Assembly: GCA_025345505.1 (NCBI GenBank)
Contig: JANVCC010000011.1
Location: 7,380,767-7,444,766, forward strand
DNA from: Todiramphus chloris collaris
Lineage: Eukaryota; Chordata; Aves; Coraciiformes; Alcedinidae
DNA: 64,000 nucleotides
Direction of reading: 5' to 3'
Shown here: in pieces, positions 49,600-62,632 of the stretch
Position numbering within the stretch: position 1 is the stretch's first letter
Layout: every line of letters begins with the position of its first letter
The notes under the pieces: generated by a model
Told to the model about the DNA's origin: nothing
The model's input: the letters and a program-made list of their open reading frames with translations, nothing else
Database searches by the model: none
Translations under genes and position numbers: made by a program

Positions 49600-49912
49600 G
49601 GATCTGTAGCGAGGCGGGAGTTGGTCTGTTCTCTCTGGTGACAAGTGACAGAACAAGAGGAAAGGGCCTGAAGTAGAACCAGGGGAGGTTCAGGCTGGAT
49701 ATTACAAAGCATTTCTTTACAGAAAGGGTTGTCAGGCATTGGAATGGCCTGCCCAGGGATGTGGTGGAGTCACTATCCCTGGAGGTGTTTAAGAGGCAGT
49801 TAGATGTTGTGCTTAGGGACATGGTTTAGTGCGTTTTGATAGGGCTAGGAATAAGGTTGGACTTGATCTTGAAGGTCTCTTCCAGCCAAAACTATTCTAC
49901 AATTCTATGAAT
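49600..49912 (+). mobile_element. CR1 LINE 3' fragment
   Basis: Plus-strand CR1 3' end: 'gtgacagaacaagaggaaa', 'tctttacagaaagggttgtcaggcattgg', 'cctgcccagggatgtggtggagtcac', 'gtgcttagggacatggtttagtg', and the terminus 'ggttggacttgatcttgaaggtctcttccagcc..attctatgaatt'. It belongs to the same subfamily as the outer copy of the nested pair at 26-27 kb and shows the uninterrupted order of that 3' UTR. It is about 313 bp with no coding frame left. Confidence 0.93.
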
Positions 49913-51001
49913 TATGCCACCATGGATCTGTACAGCCAAACTGCTGCTTGTATTGAAATATTAAAGACACTTAAGATTTATAAAAATTGATGAGATTTAT
50001 AAGGCTATGGACTTTGATTACAAACTTGTACCTGTTTGGTTTAGGTGTAGACAGAGATTTCCTTGTAAATTATGAATTATGATGAATACTACTAGCAAGG
50101 CAATGTTTGTAGGAGAAAAAGCACTTTTCATGACATCAGATGATGCATTTGGAAAACAAAACTAGACAATAAAGACAAAAAAGAAAAAAAAACTTAAAGA
50201 CGATGCATCTGAACAATGGTTCTTTCTTTTCCTAACTGTAGAAGTCTCATAGTGGTTATTACATCTCCTTACAAATGATGCTGTGTTGGTACCCTTAGGC
50301 CACTGTGCCTTTTTGGCTTATATGAAGAAGGTTTGTAAATCCATTGTAACCCCCTTTTGAATCTAGTGGACAGTAAGATGGACAGGGAGCTGGGGAAATG
50401 TCATTGTTTCTTACCCTTGTACCCTGTGTTTGCTGGCAGTTTTCTTATTCAAAGAAAAGTTTTTCTTTAATTCGCATTAAGTCTGGAAGAGATCCTTCCA
50501 CTGTCACCCATTCATAAAATTCACCTATTTGATCAATATATACTATGTTCAGGACAGTGCACTAATGCCTGTGAAATAAAAGCATAAAAATTTGAAGTCT
50601 AAATATGGAATTTATATTTATGCTGTACTGCCTTGAAGTCCCCTGACAAAATACCAGAAACATTATTTTGCACTTTGGCCCAGTCTTTAGATATAAAATT
50701 TCAGTTCATAACTTAAATTCTCTCCCTTTCAGGAATTAACTCTCATAAAATCTCATAAAATAATCTTATTAAGAGGAAGTAATAGAATAAATTATTTGTT
50801 AGGAGATAGAACAGAAATATTTTTCTCAATGTCTTTCCAACTGTATTCACATGTATTTGAAATTCAGCCATGGTTTTGGTAGAAAAAAAAAGTGTAAAGC
50901 TTATCAAATATGTTTGATAAAAATATTTCAAGAACGGGTTTACAGCTTACCACTTAAGGTACCACAGTTAAGGAATTTAAATTATAATTCCTAAATTAAA
51001 C

Positions 51002-51025
51002 TTTTTTTTTTTTTTTTTTTTTTTT
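51002..51025. repeat. T24 homopolymer
   Basis: An uninterrupted run of T. No retroelement body is recognisable on either side. Confidence 0.9.
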
Positions 51026-53749
51026 AAAGTTGATTTATGGTGTAGGCAACTTTCAATGGAGATAAAAGCCTTGTTTGAAACTATGCATTTGTAAGTCTTT
51101 TGAATTATTAAGAAAAAGAAAACCATAGCTAATGAATACTGTTTTGACCTTTCTGTTGATGTTCCTTGAGTTTTCTACTCTAGTCCCTCAACTGAGCATC
51201 TTGGTAGTAGTATAGATAACTGACTTTTCACTCCATGGTGGACAGTTGTTCTTCTGCAACAGTTCATAGGAGTTTTCAGGTATTTATATTTGAAAAACAA
51301 CCTTGTGATATATAGAGTGGGGAAAAAAAAACCCAAAGCAAATTGTCAAAAATATCCTTAAAATAGTAGCCTAATTGTGTCATATCCAATGAAGATTATA
51401 TAATTATATGAAAGAGCATTATAATCTTGTTTAGTACATCCTTGTCACAGTTTTGACGTGGCTTCCTCTTTCATCTGCTTCTGTTATTGTGTCTTTTACC
51501 TGAATTGTCTCAGCAACCCATTTTGTATTATTATGATTTTCTACTCTGAAGATTTATTTGGTGTAAAAGTTGAATAAGCCCTATATTTTTAAGTGCTGCA
51601 TGTATACAGCAGGCACACGTGATCAGACAGTCGCAGAAATGGTATCATGCAGGATAGTTTCAAATTCATGACTACTGAAGTGTTTTTTAGTATAACAGTT
51701 TTGACTCTGTTCCTTAATTCAAAGAAGCACTGTTCTGTTCTGATTCTAGTGGTGGTTCGTAAAAGAAAAATATTTTAAATATTTGAAGGATGGGTCTTTC
51801 ATAGGGAAAGTAAATGCCATGGAAACAGAAAATATCTGATAAGAATGTGGTATTTTAGTTAATGGTTTTTACAGGATGAATTTATTAATATATTTTTTAT
51901 TTTGTTTTGCATATATAAATCTTCTTTTTACAAATATTTAATACTACCATGTACAATACATAGCAAACCTAAATGAAATAAATCCAAATATTGTCGTATT
52001 GAAAACATATTGTAATGGACTTAAACTATTTTGGGCCATGAATTAATACTTTGTACAATTTCCTTCAACCTTCCCATTGAGTGAAACTCTTCCAGAGTTT
52101 TTCCTCTGCAGGAATTGTAGTTTAAATTTCAACATTTCCCTTTGCAAGGAATGTGATGATGCTGAATTAGATCAGTCATGATCTTTCTTCAAAATATGGA
52201 TTATTATCTCAGCAGCAAGCTGAAGCAGAGGCTAATTTTCACTTGTAACTGAAGCAGGAGATGCTTGGTAGAGCTTCTCTGAACATTGCCCTTGGTTGCA
52301 GTATGATTTGGAAGTGTCAGAGCTGCTGGCTTTTGCAAACAAGGGATGACCTACAATCCAGGGACAGGTAAAACTGAGCCTAACCAGGTCTCGTTCATAT
52401 GAGAGAGGCTCAAGATGCTACTCGCTGCATTCTGCAATTTTTTTCTAGTATCACCTTGGTGGTGGTGAACACAGATCAGTTTAATGACACAAAATCAGGC
52501 TTCCCTTGGCAGTTCAAAGCCATTCAGTATTTTCTGCAACAACAAGATTTAGAGAGCTAGGCAACTTAAACATATACGTTTGGTCAGTGGAGGTTTAATT
52601 TCCCTGGGGGGAAAAAAAAAAAAAAAAAAGTATAATTTCTGTCTGCAAATTGTATCTAGGATGAGAGAAATGAAGTTTGGACCTGATTCTTAAAAAACTC
52701 ATATAAAAACTTAAAATCTTATAAACTCAAGCTTCTACTCTTAAAATCTCAGCAAAGCAATCACTTGGGGAAAGACTGCTTGTGCCTACACTGTGTCAGA
52801 CTGTTTTGGAGTGCCTCTCAAGGAGCCTTCTTGTGCAGAAAATACAATCCATGAACCAAAGCTCTGCTGCTCTGAAATTTCTTTACACAACACTGCCTCA
52901 TCAGTCAATTTGTAGGCATTTCCAAAAGCTTTTCCCTAGCTGCTAAAGTTTCAAGGGGCATCAGATATTGTTTGCAATATTTGATGACCTGGATTAGCAC
53001 TAAGTGAATTTTCAGAAGATTTATAGACCAAGGAATGACATTTTTGTGGATGAGATCCATGTCCCTAAGAGTCACTTCATACCCAACAGGTTAGGGAGCA
53101 ACTGTGAGACTGTAATAACTCTCAGTCACCATTGAATGGATTTGACCCGAATATAGAAAGTTTTTTACTTTTCATTTGAAAATGCCTGAGTGTGTTCTTT
53201 AACAGCCTCTTAGTATCTATTTTCATTACTAGTTGCTTAATTCCCCTCTAGTTTCTGTTAATTGAAACTTCTCGCAATTGGAATATAAATGTCAGCTTAC
53301 TAAGAACCCTGGTAACTGAAAAAAAAAACAACTAAAATATCACAAACCAAGAAATATTTGGGCAAGAAAGTTGAGCTTTGTTTGGTTTCTCGCTTTCACT
53401 GGAAAGGCTTAATAATGCAAACCAGAACAATTCTGTGATGTATTTCTTTTCTATTCTGACAGTACATACTATTTTGAATGGATACTGAGAAGTGTTTAAA
53501 CAGAGAAAAACTGTTGAGTGTGAGGTTCTAATTGGATTAAGCAAAACTCACAATGTAATGACTGGAATGACTACCATTCCCTTTGTCATTACATGGAAAT
53601 TGAATCCATGACCCACAGTGTTAGAATATGCATTTACAGGGTCAAGATTTTTTAATGAATAAAAGCTCATAGAATTTTTATTTTCTTTTTTTTTTTTTTA
53701 CTTTCTAAAAATGTAACTTTGTGTAATGTAGACGTTTCTGCTTTACCTC

Positions 53750-53790
53750 AATAAAAAAATATAATAAAATAAAATAAATAAATAAAAAGA
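53750..53790. repeat. A/T simple repeat (AAATA/AAAT units)
   Basis: Imperfect AATAAAAT and AAAT units on the plus strand. Low-complexity sequence. Confidence 0.9.
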
Positions 53791-56700
53791 GAAAAATAGT
53801 TTTAAAGTACATTCTATAAAGGAAATAGGCAATTTCTGTCAGAGATAGTTGGCTTTGACAATTTTCCTTCTGGCCCTTTGTATTTATAAAGGGACCAGTA
53901 GTCTGGTTGGAGGATTTTTATATTACCAAGGGAATAAAGAGCAAAATAGTTCCCAATGTCTCATTTCCATCATTTGAACTTTGATACAATATAGGATGTT
54001 TTACACTGCCTTGAAAAATCCTGTCTGTGCAGTCAAAGCATTTTTCACTGAGCACTGAACCTTTGGAAACATGTTTGATTCGAGATTCAGTAATCTCTTC
54101 CTGTACAGGATGATGATTTACATTGTTTTTTATTGATTTATTTCTGTACTTTTCTGTTTGAAAGGCTGCTTAAAAAGAACTTGTTTTGAAACTGTAAGTC
54201 ACTCTCCCTCTAAGAGTTAGGGTAGAGAAATTGTGTGCACCGCAGTGAAGAAGGTGGTATAATAATGAAAGTGCATATGTGCTTTTGACATCTTTCAGAA
54301 GTGCTGTAAAAATTGTTGTTGGTCTGTGCTCTTATGCTCTGCGGAAAGATGATCATGTGTTTTAGATCAAAGCTTTACAAAAGGTTACAAAAGTCTCAGC
54401 AAAGACCTGATCCGTGATCAGTTTAACCAAGAATGAGTTATATAGCAAGGCATTTCCATTACTTCAGCCATTTAAACATATGAAAATCAGACTTTTTTTT
54501 ATAATCATCATATAATAATATTAACTATTTGTACAATAAAGGTTTCATATATGGTATAGGAGGCTATTTTCATGATTATTATACTAGTGGGCTTATGCTG
54601 ATGCTTCATGTAGGGCTGAAGGGCTGCAGCTTTGATAAAATTTCTGAATTTATATCATTGTTCCTGCTCTGTGAATGCTTGTTCTGGTAATAGTTTATTT
54701 CAGAGCATTATATGAAATGCAGCAATTTTATACAAAAGAACCTGCATTTAATCCTTTTTTGTTTGTTTGTTTCTTTGTTATCTGTTGGACAAAGGTTGCA
54801 TAAATAAAGGACTAATACAGGATAAAGTTAGTACTAGATTTTTTTCTGGTTACATATTGTATTACAGTATTCTAATTTATGATGAACACTTTCCACCCAC
54901 AGTAGGAAGCTCATCAATGAGTACCTTCATGTTAAAAGGTTGAAATAAGTTTTTCCCCTGTTTCAGACTGTATCCTGCATATCTCTTCTAAGGCCAAGGG
55001 CAAAGACAGACCATGTGTGCATCCTCCCCCAATTGTGTGCATTCTACTCTTCCTTTCCTGCAAGCACTCAGGTGACAAAAATTGACTTCTGTTTAACTTT
55101 AGATAATGAATTTTTCATCACTATGTTCTGCCCTTTGGTCCCTGTCATGTCAGAATAGATGGAAATACTAGCTGATCAGTTTTATACAAAAGCAAAAATT
55201 AATTTTCTCATGCATCATTGTTATTTAAAGCCTTATTACATTTCAGGTATCTCTACCAAAATGTCTGAAACTATTTTTTTTTTTTTTTCCTCTTGGCTAA
55301 AACAAAGATGTATTACCAGTGAGGAAATTATTTTACAGATCTGCTTTCTGTTTTTCTTTTCCTCTTCACATCTGACACAGAATTTTATAACAAATGCCTG
55401 CAAATACAGACATATTTCTTCTATTTTTGACTGCAGATTTATTCTGCTGACCTTGTATACACTTTTTGTCAAGTTAAAATATTTAGAAATACTTCTGTTC
55501 TTGTTCTTCTATACACAGTCTGGAACCACATGTCAACTAACTTTGACATGGTGATAACCAGGGATTTGAAACTGTATCTTGCATACATTCACCAAGACTT
55601 TGCCCTTAATTCATACATTCTTTACCCTTAATTCTTAAAGACAGATTCATCAAAAAGCTCATTCTTGTTAAATTTTCTAACACAATGCTCTATTATTGTT
55701 GGTGAAGTGTAATTCTCTAAAGAAAGTTGTTGGGTTTTTTTATAAGAGGAAGAAAATGATGCACATGATTTTATAGTAAAATAGCTAGTCTGTGATCTGC
55801 ACTGTTCCAGAACTTTATCTTTGTGCTATAAAGTTTAATTCCTTACATGCAAGTTAGTGCTTTTTTATGTTTTTGATATGTTCAGAGCAATCTTTCCCTT
55901 CCATTATATCTTGGGAAATCCAACAAGTTGTCTCTTTGATTTGTTTCTGCTGCAGGATGTCATAAAAATACTTCCACCTTCATCCTGTCCTGTGTCTGTC
56001 ATTCCAGAACAGGTGGATCTGTTTGCTCTTGGAAGAGTTCCAATAAATTATCTGGATTACAGCAGAGAGATGATAATTTTTTGTAGTCTTCTTAATTCCC
56101 CAAGGGAAACTTTAAAACCATAGAAAAAAAACATCTGAACCTATGAACATTTTGGCTGGTTTTGTCAGGGTAATTCTATGCCATTGTCAAGCAAAGACTG
56201 TTTCTCAAATCTGATGTTGCTTTGCTGACGTATACTGAGCATTGGCCACAACTCTGCTTTGGGCAGAGGGTGTAGGAAGGGTTGTTTTGAACATTCTGCA
56301 GTGGTAGTGCATTACTAAACCCATGACTTTCCCTTTGGTTTTCCCTTAGGGATCACCCCTGGGAGGAATTTATGTCTGTCTCTCCTTTTGCTTCAGCTGT
56401 GGACAGTACTCTTTATTCTCCATCGGGTTCTGTGGATTATAAAATCAAGACATAGGTCTACTTGATTTTTGAATGATTTGGCTAATCAAGGGATTGTATT
56501 GTCCTTCGGAAATGGCTGTCACTGGAGATAGATTGGAGATGTAGTTTGTCACAGCGTCAGTTAGAGATATCAGTCATTTCTCAAAATTCTTTTCCTAGTA
56601 CACTGTAATTAGGTTATGTACATTTTTCTTGGCATTGGTAACATTTCTGCAGATAAGAAGAATGTGTCAAAATGAAGATTTCCATTCATCTGAAAATAGA

Positions 56701-58244
56701 AGTAGAGTCAACCATGTTTTCTACTTTCATTTGATAGTCAACTCTGTAGCTTCATAATAAAGATGAATATCCTGCTATCCTGATGAGGGTATTTTTTATG
56801 AAAAAAAACCCAAACCATATACTTTTTCCACTTTTCTCAGTTGGGTTTGACTTGTTTCATACAAAGCAGTTGCATATCTTGTGGAAAGTAGGACAGAATA
56901 TTTTTGTCTGCATATTTTTTCTACTATTTTTTTCTGGAGTATGTTCAATGACTGGAATATCAGTGCCCATTTTTCATCTCTGATGACTAATGTGTTATTA
57001 AACCAAATACTAATTTGTTCCTATGAGGTAATGAAGTTTTCATCTATCACACTTGCTTGTGTGTCACTTTTCAAGGTTTACAATTGTTTAGTTATAATGC
57101 TTCAAGAGCTTTCTGAGTTGTTTTGCCTAAATTTGAGATTTTTGTTGTGGTAACAATGCATTTCAGTGTATAATGCAATCAGTACAGTCAAGTATCTGTA
57201 GTATAATTATGATTCTATGATTCAATTATTGCAAAGTCAGCATGCTTGTCTCTAAAATGGTAATTTTTTTCTGTGTCATGAAGAGACAATAGTTTCCTAG
57301 TACATATTATACAGGTATCAAACATTATTTTTCATTTTTAAAAGTCCAGTCCAGGTACTATCCTTCAAATCACAGATGTGAGTTTTTTCCCCATATGCTT
57401 GTCCATGCTAAGTCAATTATCTCAAAGTGAAGACTGTATTCTCAGAAGATTTCTCTGGAAGCTTACACCACAAAAGGTGTCATCATAAACCAAAACAGAA
57501 GGACATACTGATCCTTATAATGCTGGTGTTTGACACTGGACTGAAGATTCAATATCACTTTTCTAGCTGTTTCTGTATCATTCAAAATATGCTTGATTAG
57601 TCTTAAACAGGAAGCTGAAGGCACCCAAACTCTCTGCATCTGCTTTAATTTATGGTGTTTCTAGATCTTAGAACTCTAAGGAAGGCAGGGTAACACCCTC
57701 TATATTTTCTGCAGGCCATCAATCCACTTTCATTTGCAACTGGAGCATGTATTATTCACCCTGATGCTTCTTACCAAGGAGTCAGTCAAGTCTGTGTCTG
57801 GCTTTGCACCTTATAAAAGACTGGCGCTGTGTAAAAATGAGGAGATTGTTCTTCCTGTGTGATCTGACATGCAGCAACTTCATATTCAGTAGCATCCCAG
57901 TACCTATGTAGCAGAGAAATTTCCCATAAATAGGCTGATTAAAAAAATGTATATATTTACACATTCCTACCTTTTATCCTCCTGAGTCCTCAAAAGGAGG
58001 TAGATAGTCATGGGGGATGACCATAACTAAGGGTCCCATCTGAACAGACCCCATGAAATTTCCATGTAGCTAACTTTATCCAAGAGCAGGACCCTGAAAT
58101 CCCATTACAGATGATAAGGAACAAATCTCTCACTGAGGACTCAACTTACTAAATCCTATGGTTGATCAGATGACTCCTATCCTAGAAGTGATAATTTGTG
58201 TTGCCTACAAAGGTGTTGAAAGGGAACAAGGCTAAATGTAGACA

Positions 58245-58290
58245 TTTACACTATAGACAAATACAAATTTACATTATAGACACATACAAA
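58245..58290 (+). repeat. two 23-bp tandem units
   Basis: Unit one, 58245-58267, and unit two, 58268-58290, differ at two positions (tttacactatagacaaatacaaa type). A small local duplication. Confidence 0.9.
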
Positions 58291-59662
58291 TTCACCCCAA
58301 ATGTCTTGATTCCATCATAAATTTTCCAAAACAGTGGCCAGATTCTACCTGTCTCCCATATGCAGAAATGTCAATATACATTTTCAAAAGTTTCTAGTTA
58401 CTGGGAATATATTTTTGTGTGGACCCTGCCCTGACCTCTGTCTCCCTCTTTCATGCCCCCCTCTTCCCCCCCAATACTCTTTGCAAGGGAAAAAAAAAAA
58501 GTAATTTCATTATTATTTTACAGGTAATTCCAGACCTCAAGTTTTAAAGGAATATGGTTTGAAGTGTTAGACATTGTTTAATTTTAATAAGTGATGATGT
58601 CTCCAGCTGTTCTGTAAATAGCCAGGAAATGAAGTTGGATGAGATCTGCTTGCATGCTTTACAGTAAAATATGAGCTTGAAACATCTTTAACAACTTATC
58701 CTCTCATTTCCCAATAAACACAGTCATTAGCTTTTTGAGTGGCCCAATGCTTTATAGAAAGTAGCCTATGACTTTTTCAGGTGTGTCTCATCTTCAGTCT
58801 TACTGTTACATTAAAATATTCTTGATGTTTGACAATTCTGGGGATGACATTAGTTAAATTTTCTTTTTCTTCTTCCTTTTCTGTAAGATGCCAGCTTATA
58901 CCTAGAACTGAGATGATATAATTTTTCTCTTGCAGATACTTTTTTTTTTTTAATTCCATGGATATGAAGAATTCTAATGCTACATTTCTTTATGTACCAG
59001 AACCTGTCCTCTATCAAATACTAATCCTTGCAGAAAAGACCAGTTTCTTTTGTTGTACTACAAATAAGTCTTCTCTACATTGTTTTCAGTGAGGTATTAA
59101 CAAAATATTCTCTCTTATATTTTTTACTCTTTTGAAAAATCTGCATAGTCACTGATGTACATGATCTTCCTTCCCCTTGAGCCAGAATTATCTGCTAAAA
59201 TTGGTTTATGTGGAACAGAGTCACAGTCTATATGCATATGGAATTGCTTTTGGTAATCTCGTTCTCTTTCTTGCCACTTGTGGCAACACTGAAGATAAAA
59301 CACAAGTATCAGAATATGATTCTGTTACTTTTTATTTATTTTGTAAGGCAGAAGCTCATTCTAGCATATTTGTAAAAGTAGCAGCAATGAAGGCTGAGCT
59401 ACTGATACACCAATGGTATGCAAGTAAAACTGAATAGCCCTGAATCCTGGTTAATGAAGTGTTTATCATACTTCTTCATATGTTAGCCCTCTGAAAAAGA
59501 GTACAAGCAGTTTCCATCCTAACTTTCGGTCTTACTGTTAGTCAGTCTTAGCCAAGGACACACATCCATCCCACACATTCTTTGTACGCATGATTTCTGT
59601 TTCCCTCATTCCATAGCAGCTGAAATCATAAGTCCTCCCACCCTGCTGTACTGTAATAAGGT

Positions 59663-59711
59663 TGTATCATGCATGTATGTACCACGTACATATGTATCAT
59701 GCATGTATGTA
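59663..59711 (+). repeat. 19-bp perfect direct repeat, 30-bp period
   Basis: The 19-mer tgtatcatgcatgtatgta occurs at 59663-59681 and again at 59693-59711, with an 11-bp spacer containing 'ccacgtacata'. It is a local TATG-rich duplication. Confidence 0.93.
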
Positions 59712-60520
59712 TCATCTCCAGCTTGTTTTCTGGAATTGCTGGTACTAGGCATTTGCTAGCCTAAATCAAATGGTAGAACTATTCCCTCTTACATTCTTGT
59801 TTTCTGAAAAGAATTTAAGCCTGAAGCAATTTTTGCTTCTCTTTTGGTGAAATGAAGAATCTGTAGTCTATGTTTCTTTATGAACTGCAATCTTTGCCTT
59901 CTCCTGAGGCAGAGGTGACTTCATAAACACATATGCAAGCTGTTTGCATGTTCCTGGCCTACCAAGTATTGAGGCTGACGTGTCCTCAAAACACATTCCC
60001 AAGCCATTGGCCTTCTTCTGGTAAACTTCTTTCTCTTATGACTAGTCATTGTCTTCATAGTGTTGTTCACCTAATGATAAGTAATTTTTTTATAATTACT
60101 TGTTCTTCTGAAACTATTTCTGTTAAGATGTTTCTCACCACATGCACTATTGGGTGGATGATTAAAAGAACCTGGTTTTCAAAGACACAATTCCATACAA
60201 ACTGATATTGTAGTGGTACTTCCAAGCAATGTTTGTGATATTATTACAGTGAATTCAATGTCTCTGTAATAAAAGTTTTCACCTTGCAGAAGAAAAACAA
60301 CTTTAGAAAGCCCATGGGACTCCAACACCTCTGTTATGATTCAGGAAATGAAGGCAACTGACTTTCATTCTTATTCTTTTGGCAGTTTGTTGGGCCAGTT
60401 CCTGTTGAGTACCCAATTTCTTTCATACCCAATTCCTCATTACTTCTCTGCTGAGTAGAAGGAAGCTATGGTTTTATTGTGACATTTAACTTGCATGAAT
60501 TTGTATAAGGGGTTTCTTTT

Positions 60521-60556
60521 AAGTATATGCGGTGGTTTAAGTATATGCGGTGGTTT
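60521..60556 (+). repeat. perfect 18-bp tandem duplication at LTR edge
   Basis: The sequence aagtatatgcggtggttt is present twice in immediate succession (60521-60538 and 60539-60556). Its second half, tgcggtggttt, is the start of the adjoining LTR, so the duplication spans the boundary of host DNA and LTR. Confidence 0.95.
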
Positions 60557-61114
60557 GGCCTTGTCTGGATGACAGGTATCCACCAAACCTCTCTATCACT
60601 TCCCCCACTCCTCTCAGCTGGTCCAGGGGGAAGAAAAAAAGATTACACTCATGGGCTAAGACAAAAGCAGTTTAATGAAGAAGCAAAGAAATGCCACATG
60701 CAGAATCAATAGAAAACAAAGATTTATTCTCTACTTCCCATCAGTAGGTGATGTCTAGCCCTTTTTGGGAAGCAGGGCTCCAAACATGTAGTGGTTGCTC
60801 CACAGGAAAAGCTGATGCCCACCCCCCCCACACACTCCCCCCCACTTTTTTCCTAGCAGCTGATGCCATATGGTATGGAATATCCCTTTGGTCAGTTTGA
60901 GTCAGCTGTCCCAGTCATCTCCCTTCCCAAGATCTTTTCCACCCTATCCCACTGGCCCTAGAGGGGCGAAGTGTTGAAAAAACAGCTTTAGTGCTGTGCA
61001 AACCTTGCCCAGAAGCGGCCACAACACGGGTATGTTATCAGCACCTTTCCAACTCTTAATGCAAAGCACAGCACTGGGAGGGCTGCTATGGGCAGCTCAG
61101 TCAGACCAAATACA
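60546..61114 (-). mobile_element. solo LTR of an avian endogenous retrovirus
   Basis: Begins TGCGGTGGTTTGGCC and ends 'cagaccaaataca' on the plus strand. Flanking pentamers gtata (60541-60545) and atata (61115-61119) differ at one position, consistent with an old 5-bp target duplication. The body has the 'catatggtatggaatatccctttggtcagtttgagtca' block seen in related form in the LTR at 43.15 kb. A minus-strand ATTAAA (plus: tttaat, 60671-60676) lies where the polyadenylation signal is expected, so sense is minus. C-rich runs occur at 60822-60845. No internal retroviral genes are present. Family not named. Confidence 0.82.
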
Positions 61115-62528
61115 ATATATGAATCTATTCTGTAGACTGCTTGCTAGTCTTGATACTGCTAATTCATAGGGGCTTGATAGAATCCAGAGGTTTGGTATGG
61201 CCTCTGTTTTCTCTTAGTATTCGATATCATTGAGATTACGTGCACAGACTGAAAGACCTCTTCAATCACTACCCAGAACAATGTCCTGCATCTTCGGTGT
61301 AAAACTTGTGGCATCTATATTCTATTAGATCAAACTCCAGTCCATTGATGAACATAAGCATCTGTCCTGGACATATGATTTCTCTTTCCTAATATGATCT
61401 AGATATTTTTTTCATGCCCCACTTGGAAGATAATTACTATATTGAAGTGCCTCCCTCATTTTCAGTAGGAATTTACTAAGAAACGTTGTGATGTTGCCTA
61501 ATCAACAAACATATATCATATTCTGCATTGTTTGAAGAAACATGAAATAAATAAACAAACAAACATTTATGGTACAAATCCCCAGGATTTCTTGAATGAT
61601 GTGTGGGGTCACAGGCTGACATTATGTTTGTAATAATTTACTGCTTTGGCTGAATGTGGATTTGAAGATATGTTGTCACAGAATCTACATCAGTTGGACT
61701 CATTTCTCAAAGTCCCATTCCTCTTTAGAAGGGAAAATTACTGTTGTCAAAATCTTTCTTGCAATTTAAACTATCATTATAACTAAAATGCAGGTGTCAA
61801 AGATGATTTGTTTTTTTCAGACAGCAGCTTCAGCCAAGCATTTCTATGAAAAAAGAAACAATCAATCAATATTGCTGAATTCCTTGACACATTGGATATT
61901 GTTGGTAATGTGTGTGTTTTTTCTTTATCTTGTATGTTCATGTCTCTGCCTTCTCTAGGAAGCTTTAGTGACTAAATTCTCATTTTTGTTTTGAAGCTAC
62001 TTTAAAAAAATACCTCTAGGATGTGTGATGAGTAATCCAACTTTTCTTCAGTCATTATATTTGTCTTCCCTAAGAAGGACACAGCATCATTATACCTTTC
62101 ACACTCTTTTCATAAGATTGCCTGTTTCTTCAGTCAAAACACTTCAGCCCCTGCAATCTTAATTTTACTCCTAAATTGTCCTTAATTCACATTAAAAAAG
62201 GCAATATATTCAGTATATTTTGTTTTGGGAACGTGCCAGTCCTTACTAATTCTGTTTCTTACCCCACAATGAGAAGACCCTTTGGATCAAGAATTTGTGC
62301 ACCAGTTTTCTGAATTACAACTAAGAAAAATGGTAGGGTTCTCATTTATGTTACTGAATAAGGTATTGTGTAAAAAAATGTCCCTCTGCTCCTCTTACAC
62401 ACCAAGCCAGTCACCTCATTGTAGACGGCTATCAGGTTGTTCTGCTTAATATTATACTCTGCTTTCCTTACTATAGTTCCTTTTCACCCTGGGCACTGCT
62501 GATATCTATTGTGATGGAAAACATAGTA
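61115..62528. other. non-coding DNA, no gene seen
   Basis: AT-rich sequence with a short AAAT/AAAC run near 61545-61565. No repeat family or coding signal was recognised. Confidence 0.6.
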
Positions 62529-62632
62529 ATCCTGGGCAACTGGTTCTAGGTGGCCCTGCTTGAGAAGGGAGTTGGACCAGATGGCCTCCAGAGGTCCCTT
62601 CCAACTGCAGATATTGTGTGATTCCATAATCT
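62529..62632 (+). mobile_element. CR1 LINE 3' tail fragment
   Basis: Plus-strand CR1 terminus: 'cctgggcaactggttctaggtggccctgcttga', 'gggagttggaccagatggcctccagaggtcccttccaac' and 'tgtgattccat'. About 100 bp, 3' UTR only. The 'ctaggtggccctgcttgagcaggg' type of 3' UTR differs from the other copies, indicating a separate CR1 subfamily. Confidence 0.93.

Larger units (their letters stand above)
49913..60520. other. 10.6 kb without recognised transposons or genes
   Basis: The longest stretch in the window with no CR1 or LTR that I can identify. It is AT-rich with homopolymers at 51002-51025 (T24), 52612-52629 (A18) and about 53683-53699 (T), an AT simple repeat at 53750-53790, and small tandem repeats at 58245-58290 and 59663-59711. 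Open frames up to 131 codons (55.16-55.55 kb) are T-rich and have no domain. Low repeat content may reflect regulatory or intronic constraint, but that is untested. Confidence 0.55.

Noticed and set aside
55159..55554. 131-codon hydrophobic frame considered as a membrane protein
   Set aside because: Hydrophobicity comes from T-rich sequence (Phe, Leu); a T run encodes the Phe tract, there is no domain, and the opposite strand is equally open.
57195..57225. 'gattctatgattc' resembling a CR1 octamer tail
   Set aside because: Only the octamer-like text is present, with no adjoining 'cttccaac' block; too short to support.
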